From the NCBI GenBank assembly GCA_030522415.1, contig CM060131.1, positions 1,684,501 through 1,748,500 of the forward strand: a stretch of DNA of 64,000 nt. The letters are read 5' to 3'. This DNA is from Channallabes apus (Eukaryota; Chordata; Actinopteri; Siluriformes; Clariidae). The notes under the pieces are model-generated. The model was not told where the DNA came from. It ran no database searches and saw only the letters and a list, made by a program, of their open reading frames with translations. Positions 34,907 to 47,185 of this stretch are shown in pieces; the first letter of the stretch is position 1, and each line of letters starts with the position of its first letter. A program made the position numbers and the translations under genes.

Positions 34907-35521
34907 ATCGCACTTGTTATGAGTTTGTTGTTGTGTTTAATTTATTTTATTTGCTGTTATTTCATTTATTCTACCTTGTTCTATTCATTAGTAAAGCATT
35001 AAGCATTAAGTTTGTTACATAAGCCATAAGCTTTATATTTCTTAGTCATGCATCATAAGTTGACAATTGTAGGTTCGTCTGTGATGTCATTCTACTATTA
35101 CATGCATTTGTGTGACTGTGATAATATTGAGAGTTTCAGTTTAGATGCGGAAGGCTACGGAAACACAAGCTTTTGACCGTAAGCTCGCAAGCTGGGAATG
35201 TAAGATACAACTAGGTTGTTGTAACCATCAGCTAATGAGAGCTCCCGGTAAGTTAAAAATGTAAGATACAGCAACTAGGTTGTTGTAACCGTAAGCTCGT
35301 AAGCTGGAAATGTAAGATACAGCAACTAGGTTGTTGTAACCGTAAGCTCCCGTAAGTGGATATATACAGCAAGAGTGTTGTTATATTCGTAAGCTAAGAC
35401 TGTAATTTACAAGATACAGCAAACAGGTTGTTGTAAAAGTCAGAGATTTGCAAGATGCAGCAACTGGTGTCTGTAATCACAGTGGATTTACTCGAGACTG
35501 TATGATTCTTTGATGCTGACA
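34907..35521 (-). repeat. BEL-1 5'LTR
   Basis: This lies immediately upstream of the gag ATG on the minus strand. Its outer end reads TTGTCAGCATCAAAGAATCA and it contains four imperfect internal repeats (GTTACAACAACCTAGTTG, CTGTATCTTACATT). It is inverted with respect to 27990-28463. The exact LTR/leader boundary is not visible. Confidence 0.7.
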
Positions 35522-36214
35522 AAATATTCAATTCAATTTTATTTATATATCGCTTTTAACAATGGTCATTGTCTCAAAGCAGCTTCAGAAAAATGAAAGA
35601 AATTTAGCAAAAAATAAAATAATAATAATAATAATAATAATTATAGAAAAGAAAATAATTGGAAGTGTGTGTGTGAGAAAAATGTGCAGATAATAATAAT
35701 GAGACGAATGAATGAAATTTCTCTGATGAGCAAGCCAAGGGTGACGGCGACGGTGGCAAGGAAAAACTCCCTGAGATGGCATTAGGAAGAAACCTTGAGA
35801 GGAACCAGACTCAACAGGGAACCCATCCTCATTTGGGTGATAAAAGATAGAAATGATATAACATCTTGTGTGTTGTGCAGGTGAAAATTCAATATGACAG
35901 AAATTATTTAAATTGACATGAAGACCAGCAGTTCAGCATAGGGACGAGTCAGTAGGTGCAGAGGGCAGATGAGGTCTGGAACACTGGAAGCACAGGAGCA
36001 GCATGTGTAGCTCCAACCATCATAAAGCTGAATCCAGCTGGAGCTGGTCCTTCTCTGGATGCCTCAGGAACCTCGCAGGGTCGGCCTTTGTCTACTGAAG
36101 CTGGCAAAATCTCCCGATGCCTCGGGATGGGTAGAGAAATACAGAACAGATGGGGAGAATTAGCGTAGTTGCCATTCGGGATAGGTGTACTGGAGTATGA
36201 GATTATGGGATGAG

Positions 36215-39200
36215 TTATGTGTATGCCAGATTAAAAAGATGCGTCTTGAGTCTACTTTTGAACTGAGAAACCGTGTCTGCTCCCCGAACACTGTCTGGAA
36301 GGCTATTCCAAAGCTTTGGAGCTAAATATGAAAAAGCCCTACCCCCTTTTGTAGATTTTGAAATTCTGGGAACTACCAGAAGTCCGGAGCTTTGTGATCT
36401 TAAGGCGCGTGGTGGATTGTAGCGTATCAGAAGACTGGTTAGGTATGTGGGAGCTAAACCATTTAAGGCCTTGTATGTAAGTAATACTATTTTGTAATTT
36501 ATTCTAAACTGAACATGTAGCCAGTGCAGGGATGATAATATTGGGGTTATATGATCATATTTTCTGGATCTAGTGAGAACCCTGGCAGCTGCATTTTGTA
36601 TTAACTGAAGCTTGTTTATTGAGGATGCAGGACAACCACCTAGTAATGCATTACAATAGTCCAGTCTGGAGGTCATGAATGCATGAACTAGGTTTTCTGC
36701 ATCAGATACGGATAAGATGTTCCTAAGTTTAGCAATATTTCGAAGATGGAAAAAGGCTGTTTTTGTGATATTTGAAATGTGATTTTCAAAAGACAAGTTA
36801 CTGTCTAATATTACGCCCAGGTCTTTTACCGCTGAGCTGGTAGTAACAGTACATCCTTCTAAGCGCAGGCTGAATTGTGAAAGCTGTTGTGTGCTGGTTT
36901 TTGGGCCGATAAGTAATATCTCTGTCTTATCTGAATTTAATAAAAGAAAGGTATTGGTCATCCAGTCTTTTATGTCCTGGACACACTCAGTTAATCTAGA
37001 CAACTTAGGTATTTCGTCTGGTTTAGTTGAGATATATAATTGGGTATCATCAGCACAACAATGGAAACTAATCCCATGTCTTCTAATGATGTTACCCAAG
37101 GGAAGCATGTATATTGAGAACAACAGAGGTCCTAAAACTGACCCTTGTGGGACCCCATATTTCACTGGCATTACACCAGACGGTTCTCCATTTAGATCTA
37201 CAAAATGGTAGCGATCAGACAGGTAAGATCTAAACCATTTTAATGCCTGTTCCTGAATACCTATATAATTTTGTAAGCGATCTATGAGAATATTATGATC
37301 TATAGTGTCGAATGCAGCACTAAGATCGAGCAGGACTAGCAATGAGATGCAGCCTTGGTCTGAAGCTAAAAACAAGTTGTTTGTAATCTTAACTAGTGCA
37401 GTTTCTGTGCTATGATGGGGCCTGAAACCTGACTGAAATTCTTCAAGGATGTTGTTATCCTGCAAGAATGTGCAAATTTGAGCTGATACTACTTTTTCTA
37501 GTATTTTTGATATGAACAGAAGGTTTGAAATCGGTCTGTAATTTGTTATTTCATTCGCGTCCAAATTAGATTTTTTAAGAAGCGGCTTAATAACTGCTAA
37601 CTTGAAAGGTTTAGGGACATGACCTAGATGTAATGAAGAATTAATAATGTTTAGAAGTGGCTCTCCAACCGTAAGCATCACTTCTTTTAAAAATCTGGTT
37701 GGGATTGGGTCTAACAGGCACGTTGTTGATTTAGCCAAGGTGATAAGTTTATACAGCTCTTCCTGTCCTATACCTGTAAAGCACTGAAATATAAATGTGA
37801 AGCTATAGGCTGAACTGGATCGTGAGATACTATTAGAGGTTGAACCTCCATTATTTTCTTCCTGATATTATTGATTTTTTCATTAAAGAAGTCCATAAAG
37901 TCTTCACTTCTAAACTGTGATGGAATACTCTCTGCGGGCATCTTAGGTTTTGTTAGGCAAGCCACTGTACTAAATAAGAACCTGGGATTGTTTTGGTTTC
38001 TTGCTATCAGTTGGCTAAGATGCTCAGTCCTAGCAGTTTTTAGAGCATGTCTATAGCTGCACATACTGTCTTTATACGCAATTCGAAAAACTTCTAATTT
38101 AGTTTTCCTCCATTTTCGCTCGAGGTTACGGGTTGCTCTCTTTAGGGCGCGAGTATGACTGTTGTACCACGGTGCAAGTGTTTTATCTCTGACTTTTTTT
38201 AATCTGATGGGAGCAACAGTGTCTAATGTACTGGTAAAAATAGTGCCCATGCTGCTAGTCATTTCATCTAGATCATCTGCATTTAGGGGTCTAATAAGAA
38301 ATTGGGACAGATCCGGCAGATTTTAGTAGTGGGATTCATATTTCTAACAAATTGATAACGTGGGGAGACACAGCTAATCTGTTCTACGGGTAGAGTATAT
38401 GTCAGGAGGTGATGATCTGTGATATCATCACTTTGAGGTATGATCTCTATATTAGAGACATCTATACCATGGGATATAATTAAATCTAGCGTATGATTAA
38501 AGCGGTGAGTTGCTCCAATTATATTTTGTTTAACCCCAAAGGAATTTAGTAAATCCATAAATGTGAGTGCTAAAGCGTCGTTAGCATCATCTACATGAAT
38601 GTTAAAGTCTCCTACTATCAACACTTTGTCAGAGTTAACCAATAGGTCTGATAGCAGATGTCCAAATTCTTTAAGAAAATCGCCATATGGCCCCGGGGGT
38701 CTGTACACGGTGGCCAGGGTAAAATATAGCAAGGGTTTATTATATATTTCACTGAGTGCAACATTAATGATAAGCACTTCAAATGAATTAAACCTGGGCC
38801 TTATTTTCTGGGTAACAGTGAGTACATCATTGTAGATAGTGGCGACACCACCACCGCGACCAATTAGACGGGGCTCGTGCTTATAGAAATATCCTCATTA
38901 GACTCATTCAGACCAAAATATTCATTTGGTTTAAGCCAGGTTTCGGTGAGACAGAGTGTGTCAAGGCAATAATCTGAGATAATTTCATTAACAATAAGTG
39001 CTTTAGGCGCAAGGGATCTAATGTTGAGTAGTCCAAACTTTAGAGGTGGATTTTGAGTACTTATTTTGCCTTTTTCTGGTTTTATGGTTATCAGATTGTT
39101 TCGGGCAAATTTAACAAATTTATTCTTTTTTCTCACTATTCAGGGAACAGACACAGTTTCCATAGGACAAGCTATGTGTGTGCATCTATCACTACGGTGA

Positions 39201-39250
39201 GTTGTGATGTGGCTAATATGTTTGGAATCTACAGTATGACTTACCGCCAG
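36215..39250 (-). pseudogene. L2-B ORF2 (endonuclease-RT), several lesions, CADD box
   Basis: The endonuclease is in two frames (LLNIRSLAPKA, LTETWLKPNE; then YRPPGPYG, GDFNIHVDD, TDHHLL). The linker (LERKWRKTKLEVFRIAYKDS) and RT follow ([26 protein letters not shown]). The catalytic box reads CADD ([11 protein letters not shown]) instead of YADD. Frameshifts lie near 38850, 38310 and 37760. An in-frame METVSVP near 39163 matches the IETVSVP of family A and could mark the ORF2 start. Confidence 0.85.
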
Positions 39251-39730
39251 TCAGATGGTTCGTAGTGTCCTGGAGATGTTGTCAGAGAGGACCGCTGCTC
39301 CAGCTCTGCTAGGGTGTAGGCCATCGGTGTGATAGAGCCTAGGACGCTCCCAGAAAACATTCCAGTTGTCGACACCAAGATTGTAACCATTCAAAGGCAA
39401 ATAATCTACTGAATTTCTCGATTCCTCGCTGAAATGTGGGAAGCGGTCCAGATACGATGATCCTTGTCGTGGGTGATGTGCTGCGGACCTTCTCGACCAG
39501 GCTCCTGAAGTCCTTCTTTAGGATCTCCGTCTGCCTCAGCCTGGTGTCGTTCGTGCCGGCATGAAGGACCACAGCTCCAATGTTCTTCCTCAGGGCAGCA
39601 GGCACCTGTGCAGCAACATCAAGAACACGTGCACCAGGTAAACAGCGTGTGTGCACCTTACCTTTAGCCGTGGTAGCACGCACGTGATGAACGATGGAGT
39701 CTCCGATGACCAGGACGTCGTGTGCCGTCT
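39251..39730 (-). pseudogene. L2-B ORF1 esterase-domain fragment
   Basis: The minus strand reads VLVIGDSIVHHV (GDS block), CLPGARVLDVA, VVLHAGTNDTRLRQTE, then shifts frame near 39370 into NWNVFWERPRL and YHTDGLHPSRAGAAVL, which holds the D-x-x-H. All SGNH blocks remain but in two frames. The TGA at 39251-39253 is in frame with the endonuclease. Confidence 0.8.
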
Positions 39731-40360
39731 TTATATTTATTTAAAGTATTTTTCATATTTTTCTATGTCTGCTAGTTTCCAACAAAAAGCAGCAGTATTG
39801 TCAAAGAATTAACAGGTAAATATTTAATATTGGCACCCACACAGTTTATTCCATTGTCCAGCCTCATAGGTGTGTTGTTTATATTGCTAATCAATGTAAG
39901 TTTAAAGTTATATGCTGTTTTCTGGTTACATTTGTCTGATTGTACCTGTACATAGAAAAAAAAGTTTATACGGTAAACACACACATTCTATATATATGTG
40001 CTTAATTCAATTCTTAAATCATCGTGTTCACCCATGCACTGAAAAAAAGAACTTGTAAGATTTACTTGATAAAATCCTCTTAATTTGCACACAGATTTTA
40101 AGTAAATTTTATTGCTCCAATATTAAGTAAAACTCACCCGTAATTGCTAGGTAAAATCTACTTAATTAAATTAAAGAAATCAAGTAAAAGTTGATTACCT
40201 AAATTATATTTAATGCACAAATTAGATTTATTTAAAATAATCAAGTAAAGGTAATTCATTCCCAGATAGCATACACACGTCGCAGAGATAATGCTCCCTA
40301 ATGCATGTTACAATGACCAAATATGATAGTAAATAAATAAACCACACTCTCAGATAATTG
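39731..40360. other. AT-rich spacer, possible MITE at about 40037-40260
   Basis: No ORF. CACTGAAAAAAAG followed by repeated TTTACTTGATAAA / TAAGTAAAA motifs resembles known AT-rich fish MITEs, but a matching opposite terminus is not clear. Confidence 0.3.
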
Positions 40361-41067
40361 TCACGTTCTTCCTGACGCTGGCTGCTATTACCGCCGTTGG
40401 CTCATGAAAGGCAGGCACAAATGCAGAGGGTTCAAGTGTAAATAAAGTCTTTTATTAGAAATAAACAAATCAAAACTCAAACCAAATAAACAAAACTTTG
40501 GCTCCGTTAGCTCAACATGCACACAGACACTGTAACGGAACACACGGGAAAGAACTGTAGGGACATGACGAGGGGAACGGGAACCCTATACTCCAGATAA
40601 CGGGTAATTCACTGTTTTGCTCCAACACTAGAGACAGGGGCGCTGTGTAGTAACACAGGGAACAAACTTATGTAACAAAACCACTGAGGCATGGGGCTGA
40701 GACTGGAGACAGGGGCTCTGTGTAGTAACACAGGGAACATAACCTTATCCAACAAAGACACTTAAGCATGGAGCTGAGACTGGAGACAGGGACTACACAT
40801 CAGACACGGGACTCGAGACTCAATAGGCTTAGAAACACAGGACAAGACTAGAGACCGGGAGAGACGAGAGACTGGACTAAAGACAAGAGACAAGACACAG
40901 GCTAAGGACATGGCAGTTAGCTAGGCAGCGCTACTAGCTGAACAGGGCTAGTGAGCCAACCCTGGCAGTCAGCTACACCTACACCTAGCTAAGCATGCCC
41001 TTAGCCGGACATGAACACAGCTACACTTACCTGATCTTTAAACATAAAACACTAAGGGTGCGGGACA

Positions 41068-41251
41068 TGGGCGCACCCAAGGGCTAGGCCGGGGCGCACC
41101 CAAGGGCTAGGCCGGGGCGCACCCAAGGGCTAGGCCGGGGCGCACCCAAGGGCTAGGCCGGGGCGCACCCAAGGGCTAGGCCGGGGCGCACCCAAGGGCT
41201 AGGCCGGGGGACACTCCAAGGCTAGGCCGGGGGACACTCCAAGGCTAGGCC
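41068..41251 (+). repeat. 23-bp minisatellite (8 units)
   Basis: Six units of GGGGCGCACCCAAGGGCTAG+GCC are followed by two of GGGGGACACTCCAAGGCTAG+GCC, exactly tandem. Confidence 0.95.
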
Positions 41252-41586
41252 GGGGGACCCTCAGAGGGGAGGAGACACCAGGGTTAGGAGACACATGGAG
41301 GCTAGGAAACACAGACTCTATCTACTTACCTGTTCTAAGACAATGAAACACAACAGGACAACACACCACATCAACTCCACACACATTAAACATCTAAACA
41401 TAAACTACAAATACACAGGGAAAAAACAAAAGACATACTGAAAATAAATAACACAGAAAACAAACTTACAGAGCCAGGTATAAATGAATAAATAAACAAG
41501 TCAAAACAGAACAGAACTAAATAGAACAGAACTAAATAAAATAAAACTAAAGCCCACCTGACAATGTTAATGCTCAACCCAGTTCC

Positions 41587-41886
41587 TTCTTTTCTTCTTC
41601 TTTGGAGTTTAACAGCGGCTTGCATCCGTAAGTGTTGCACTACCGCCACCTTCTGGTTGATTCTCCTTTAGTTGTTTCTTCTCTTTATTTCCAGGTTATT
41701 TCCTCCACATCTTATATTCTATCCATTAAACCAGTAGTAACTAAGAAGTTACAAATGTTTTTCTTTCCTCGCCCACTCATCCCACTTTTCAGTATATCTT
41801 TTATCTCTGTCCCAACCAGTCCACCTTTTCTTAATTCTTCCATCATTTTTCTCCTTTCTTCTTCATATCTTCTGCAATTTATAAGT
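41587..41886 (-). mobile_element. LINE-type insertion with 13-bp target duplication
   Basis: The fragment lies between two copies of TCAACCCAGTTCC (41574-41586 and 41887-41899). The part GCACTACCGCCACCTTCTGG and the (TTC)n edge recall a common fish LINE/RTE-associated sequence. Family and orientation are not certain. Confidence 0.6.
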
Positions 41887-42280
41887 TCAACCCAGTTCCC
41901 CAGAGCTAACAGCTTTTTATAATGATCTTAACGAGCCACCTCGGCACAGGTGAAACTTCGACATCACCTGACCGAGGTGCCGTCTGGGAAACTCTTCTAA
42001 CCAAAACTACAAACACAACACACTCAACCACAGTGCCCTCTGGTGGCAGTCTCTTACAATAAAAATAAAACACAGATTCGTTTATTTTTTTATTAAAAAA
42101 TACATTTAATAACAAGCAAACATTTGATTAATTTATACAAAAACGAGAAAACGAGATAACAGTAACTTACAAATGAGGTCTCAATTTGAAAAGATGTACA
42201 AAACATAAAACACCACAAACAAGTATTAATCATAGAAACAAAATTAAACACCAACAGAAACGCTTTGTACTTTATGATTT

Positions 42281-42355
42281 TTAAATATGACCGTTAGATA
42301 CGTTGGTCAGGAAACTCCTGAAGTCAGATGCAGACACACTTTCAGTCACAAACTG
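42281..42355 (-). CDS. Candidate terminal exon (24 codons)
   Basis: The minus strand has a good acceptor (CTCTGTATTTTTTCACAG) followed by an open frame QFVTESVSASDFRSFLTNVS ending TAA. It might join the donor at 43056, but that exon has no in-frame ATG in the compatible phase, so the gene model is incomplete. Product unknown. Confidence 0.3.
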   Translation of the reverse strand, partial: QFVTESVSASDFRSFLTNVSNGHI

Positions 42356-43055
42356 CTGTGAAAAAATACAGAGATAGATATTCAATTAAAATTCATGATA
42401 CTTAATTTAGCAAATGAACAATATTTATACTTTGTTCCTCTCGCTTCACAACTCATGAGAACAGACCGAAACCAGAACCGAACCGGAGATTAAGGAAAAA
42501 GTGGGAAGCAAGAATCATGTGTGGAAAGATTAAGCATGCAAGGTCACAGGATGACTCTACTTCTTTTTCTTGTCTGCAATGCGATTTAGTCAAATTAGAG
42601 CTGCTGTCAATACTGTATAAACATATGTACAGGTTCTTTACAGTTGAAATTTAACTTGTAACTTATTAATGAAATTCGGATTCAGAAAAAAACATTTATT
42701 GCTAGTGCTCTTTTACCATTTAATGCTTTTAACACACACGACTCAGTTTGTTCAGAAATGGCATCTCACTGGCGAGCCTTTCTCTGAACACGCCATTTTC
42801 ACGAAGGGTGGGGGTAAGAAACACACATCTCGGTTTATTAATCTGTGTGCTCGGTTCGTTATTATTTTATTTATTTATTTATTTATTTACCACAGGACCC
42901 CGTAGGTTCAGGTTTTTACACGAAAACGGTGTTTTGTGAATCTCCACACTATTAAAAACTGAAATATTGCTAATTGTACGTCCTGAGATTAAGATGAATA
43001 TTAATTGGGAGTCATGAAAGCAAGAATCACATCCAAAACAGAAAGCTAAACTTAC

Positions 43056-43300
43056 CTCGAACACGACAAACTCCAGCTCCAGCCACGCCGTGTAGTACCT
43101 CCGTAATGATCCCCAACCGACTGATCCACAGGGCGGGCACAGCGTCTCCAAACACGCATGCGCGGTTTAATTTGGACACATTTTCGGCTTCAGTAGACAC
43201 ACAATACTTCAGACTGAAACACGACTGCCCCCTACAGGTAATGAAGGGCATGTTCACAGCTTCCCGCACGCAGCCGCGCAAAGCCGCGGCAAGTCACGGG
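43056..43300 (-). other. CpG-rich candidate first exon with strong splice donor
   Basis: The minus strand carries CCGCGCATGCGTG (NRF1-like) and ends TTCGAG|GTAAGTTTAGC, a near-consensus donor. Several short ATG frames exist but none gives a convincing product. Confidence 0.35.
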
Positions 43301-43329
43301 ATCCCTTTTCTCGAAACGTGCGTTTTTAA

Positions 43330-44269
43330 TGGCGACATCTGTACGTATAGGTTACATTTTAAAAGTACAATCGCAAGTAAATTACAAACTGAAGGTAATG
43401 TAAAATATGAATAAACCAGTATTAGACACAGATATACAATATGGTAGTATATACTGTACAATGAAAAAGGTAACACATGAGTGCTCAAATGTAAAGCAAA
43501 CGCAATTATTAATTTATTATTTATTGTGTATATTTAACTTCATTCAGCCATTTAAGTTATATGAAGAATAACGTTCCTAGAACACTATTATTTTAATCTC
43601 AAATAAAGTTGGCCTAATACAATATTGTTTCCAATGCTGAAGCAAACATGATTTTGTTTTAGTCTATTCGTTGAATACAACACGACTTACATCACCTGTG
43701 GGTGAAGACCCACAGAAACCGTTACTGTAATCCCCCTTCTCACCTTTCCTTGGTGTGAAGTTATCAAACCGGTTTCACTGATGGGGTAATTCTGCTTCAA
43801 GCACTTTCCCTATGCTGTTGCTAGGAAATTCCACCCCACAGCCTGCAACAACAAGCAAATAAGAGACATAATTAACGAACTGCTTAGAAAGAAAAGATTG
43901 AGGTTTCCTCTTTTGTAAAAAATAAATAAATTAATGAATACTCTTACTTTTGTAAAGATTTTGAGTGACTATTTGCCATATACAGTACTGCCTGCTTTAT
44001 TAATAAAACTTTATTGCAACTCAATTGTGTGTGTGTGCCTTATTGAATATTTAATAATGCTTCCGGAACATTGTTGTCCATATGTTTTACAGTATGTACA
44101 GTATATTGAAAACAGTGACACATAAAACACAAACCGAAAGGACAAATTAAGGAATGTACGAAACATTAACACCTTTACCGTGTTCAAATAAATACTGTAG
44201 AGTTACTGCATTATGTTTCAAGACATCCTTAATTTAAATTTTTCCCCTAATTATATGTCGACAATATAT
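43330..44269. other. No gene recognised
   Basis: No supported ORF. At 43331-43345 the minus strand starts ACAGATGTCGCCATTAA, matching the beginning of the BEL-2 LTR family only briefly. Confidence 0.4.
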
Positions 44270-44283
44270 GCCATGTTATTCAC

Positions 44284-44367
<84 letters not shown>

Positions 44368-44676
44368 CTCAGCACCTGCATATGATGGGGAAACATGATA
44401 TCCTGAAAACCATGATATACTGTATGGATACACTATTTTTAACAAGAGACTCCTGGAAATCAATTCACCTAGTTAACATTTGTAATAAAATTCAAGTTTC
44501 CATACTTTGTGAAATTTAAGTAAAAGAACCAATTCAGATACATTATTTAATGTAAAAGTGCTATTATAACATGTGCTGTGCCAATTATGTATGTCTGTTT
44601 TATCATGGATATCCATACAGTATATCATGGATTTCAGGATATCATGTTTCCCCATCATATGCGGGTGCTGAGCGAG

Positions 44677-44746
<70 letters not shown>

Positions 44747-44770
44747 GTAGATGTGAATAACATGAGTATC
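44270..44770. repeat. Palindromic element with (TATC)n and (GATA)n in opposite arms
   Basis: Left arm: CATGTTATTCACATC, ~21 TATC units (44287-44367), then CAGCACCTGCATATGATGGG and CATGATATACTGTATGGATA. The right arm (44602-44765) is its complement with ~17 GATA units. The spacer is about 170 bp. No TIR-type duplication was established. Confidence 0.85.
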
Positions 44771-45307
44771 CATGAGTGTGGTGTCCTATAATTGCTGTAC
44801 CTGTGTGTTTGATATGTAACCAGGTGATTTAATAGAACTGGATGTTTGATTAACTGGATGAGTGGGTTAAAAAAAAGACTATCCTGGTTATCACGAGCAT
44901 ACACTCTACCCTTGAGTTACATGCTATAATAAATTACAAAGTATAACCTTAAATATATTTAGAATAAATCAGGATCACATCCATCATCACACAGCTAATG
45001 TACGTGTAATAAAAGTAGTCGCGATGTCAATACTTGCCCAGCAAACCAGCCTTTTGCAGCGGCATAAAACGTCTGAATTATCTTCAAATATACAAAAAAA
45101 GTGAAAAGACACTCGATTATTTTGCATAGGTTATTTGTTTAATTCAAAAAGTTCGTAAAAACACTTTAAAACGAGAGAAAAACTGTTAAAATCCTTGTTC
45201 GCCTTCTCAGCGTTAGGTAGCGAGTTACGTCATGATTTGAATCTGCGCGCGCAATGCGCGCGACCGGGGACAAATAGGGAAACTGAATTTCCCAGAACAC
45301 CGGCATT

Positions 45308-45436
45308 TAGATAAAGTCCTTCCATGCGCCATCTGGCGGATATTCAGTGAAGCACAACATATTTATTTTAAATTCCCGAATGTTGCGCTAAATTGCGGCC
45401 TCTCGCGGGAAAACACACGCAGTCTTAATGGCGACA
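45308..45436 (-). repeat. BEL-2 LTR 5' fragment
   Basis: The minus strand starts TGTCGCCATTAAGACTGCG and continues through CCGCAATTTAGCGC and ATATCCGCCAGATGGCGCAT, as in 59999-60140, with a ~25-bp internal deletion. Confidence 0.8.
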
Positions 45437-45832
45437 TCTGTAATGCATCAAACAGTTACTTCCTGATTAGTTTTATTTTAAATATTGCTTTTTAACTATG
45501 CACTGTTAAGCAAAATAAACAATGTCTATGGCGAACTTACTGTGAACATATCAACGTCTTGGGATAATAGAGACCATCCTGCTTCTGAACAGCTTTAATC
45601 AACTATTTAGGTTTAATCAACTATTTACAAGACAACGGTTAAAGTGCTGCAGGTGGGCATGAGTTTGTGGATGGAGAGGTGTGTCTTTCTGCACTCCTGC
45701 GTTTGTCAGTTGTCTTTAACAAAAACACATTGGCAAGTCAAAAGAACCCCCCCCAGAAAACAGCACAAAAGAGGATAGATACATATGATCAAGTATAATG
45801 GTTGTTTTTGTTTGTTTCTTTGACCAATATGA

Positions 45833-45836
<4 letters not shown>

Positions 45837-45864
<28 letters not shown>
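45837..45864 (+). repeat. (ATT)n microsatellite
   Basis: About nine uninterrupted ATT units. Confidence 0.9.
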
Positions 45865-45869
<5 letters not shown>

Positions 45870-46006
45870 CTCGGGTCTTGAACCCGGGTCTCCGGGCTGA
45901 TGGCTGAGGAGAAGCTGGAGAACACCTGCTTGATGGTGGAAAGAAGGTGAAAAGAAGGAGAGGAGGGGGGAGAAAGGAAGGAGGAGAAAAAAATAAAGGA
46001 AAACAT

Positions 46007-46884
46007 TTAAAATTGAGAAACAAATGAGGTGAAATGAGATTTACTGTATTACCATCTTTGATGTTTCCCTCTAGTTGTAGACTGCTAATGTCATAATTTT
46101 AAGATTTGCATCCAAAATGAAAATTTCTATGCATTAGGCAGGGGCAGGGGCAGGTTGTAGATCCAAAGGTCCCAGGCTTGATTCCCAAGTATGACATTTG
46201 TTTTTGCCAAAAATCACAAGTGTCACAAAAATACTGCCTAATTAATCATAACATGAGGTTAGGTTATTGTAAAAGTATTAGAGTTTGTTGTTAAATGCTT
46301 CATGTTGTGTCACACAAAAAGTTAATTTTACTAATATAATTAAATTAATTATTAATAGATTAAACATGAAAAGCAATGCAACAGTGTATTTGCCTTCTCT
46401 ATATGACTGTGACTTGCTGGAATGAAGGCAAATTCATTACAAATGAAATATTAATCTGTTGATGTACTTTAAAGACAAAAAAATTCTTTTTTTTCATCTT
46501 TATAGTCTGTAAAAGAAGCCAAACTCTGCTTGACTCCTGTTTGTACAAATATTTCTCATAGAAATAAATCATAAAGCTTCTGCAAAAATATAATGCAAAT
46601 TTATTAGCAATTTATTGTATCATTATACAGTTATATATTGTACTCACACATTACAGTATCTCTCTACCTTCTTCCAGTTCTTTAAAACAGCCATACACAT
46701 GGAAAAATAAATGCTATGATGAAACACATACATACGTACATACATACAAAAAAATTTAAATAAAAAAGAACAGAAAACATGTATCTATGTATATAGAGAT
46801 CCAATGTGCAACTTAGACACTATTTACACACCACCAATTAAAGCGCACGTTTACACATATTAGTCGATTTTTTTTATCAGCCCT
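46007..46884. other. No gene recognised
   Basis: AT-rich, no supported coding or repeat structure. Confidence 0.45.
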
Positions 46885-47185
46885 TTAATCATTGTCCATT
46901 TTGTCAATGCATAATGAATTTGTGTGTTGAGGGCTCTTATGAATATCACACAGTCTGATAAAGATGGCCTCTACTAGGCGACAACAGTCTCTCCACTGGC
47001 TAGGTGATCTGGTGGATCCTAAGACACGACAAACCATGGTCCCCACACCTGATATAAATTCACCCTTTGTTTTGGGATGTCTGAAGCGTCCAGTGGTCAG
47101 CCGTACATGATGCTGAGCAGAGTATGCCTCAAGCTTCTTGTCATATGGCAGAAAGTTTTGACACAGAGCTATAGTAGTAGTAGTG
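46885..47185 (-). CDS. Candidate terminal exon of an unrecognised gene
   Basis: From a possible acceptor (AAATCTGCAG at 47186-47195) the minus strand is open for 100 codons to a TAA at 46885. It includes CQNFLPYDKKLEAYSAQHHV, LTTGRFRHPKTKGEFISGVG and SPSQWRDCCRLVEAIFIRLC. The composition is protein-like and it is not a shadow of a longer frame. The polypyrimidine tract is weak. I do not recognise the family; a transposon-derived host ORF is possible. Confidence 0.4.

Larger units (their letters stand above)
35527..39730 (-). mobile_element. L2-clade LINE, family B, copy 2
   Basis: It starts with the 3' tail (TTCAATTCAATTTT on plus) immediately after the BEL-1 LTR end. The 3'UTR, RT, endonuclease and the C-terminal part of ORF1 follow. 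Similarity ends near 39730 inside the esterase domain, so the copy is 5'-truncated. Confidence 0.88.
40361..42050 (+). repeat. TG...CA-ended dispersed repeat, copy 1
   Basis: It starts TGTCACGTTCTTCC and ends TGCCCTCTGGTGGCAGTCTC then TTACA. The same start and end are seen at 49036-50732. Near the 3' end is a long hairpin (41890-41990; ACGAGCCACCTCGGCACAGG against its complement). No coding capacity. It might be an LTR-like or TRIM element; class unresolved. Confidence 0.6.

Noticed and set aside
41068..41251. CRISPR-like array
   Set aside because: The units are directly tandem without spacers, in a eukaryotic repeat.
42281..43151. Two-exon micropeptide joining 43056 to 42281
   Set aside because: The phase-compatible frame in the upstream exon has no ATG and is preceded by a TAA, so the start would be TTG; kept only as separate low-confidence exons.
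44213..44904. Ser-Ile-Tyr-Leu repeat proteins
   Set aside because: They are read through the TATC/GATA microsatellites.
45871..45895. tRNA-like box B at TTGAACCCGGGTC
   Set aside because: No box A or terminator nearby; single motif only.
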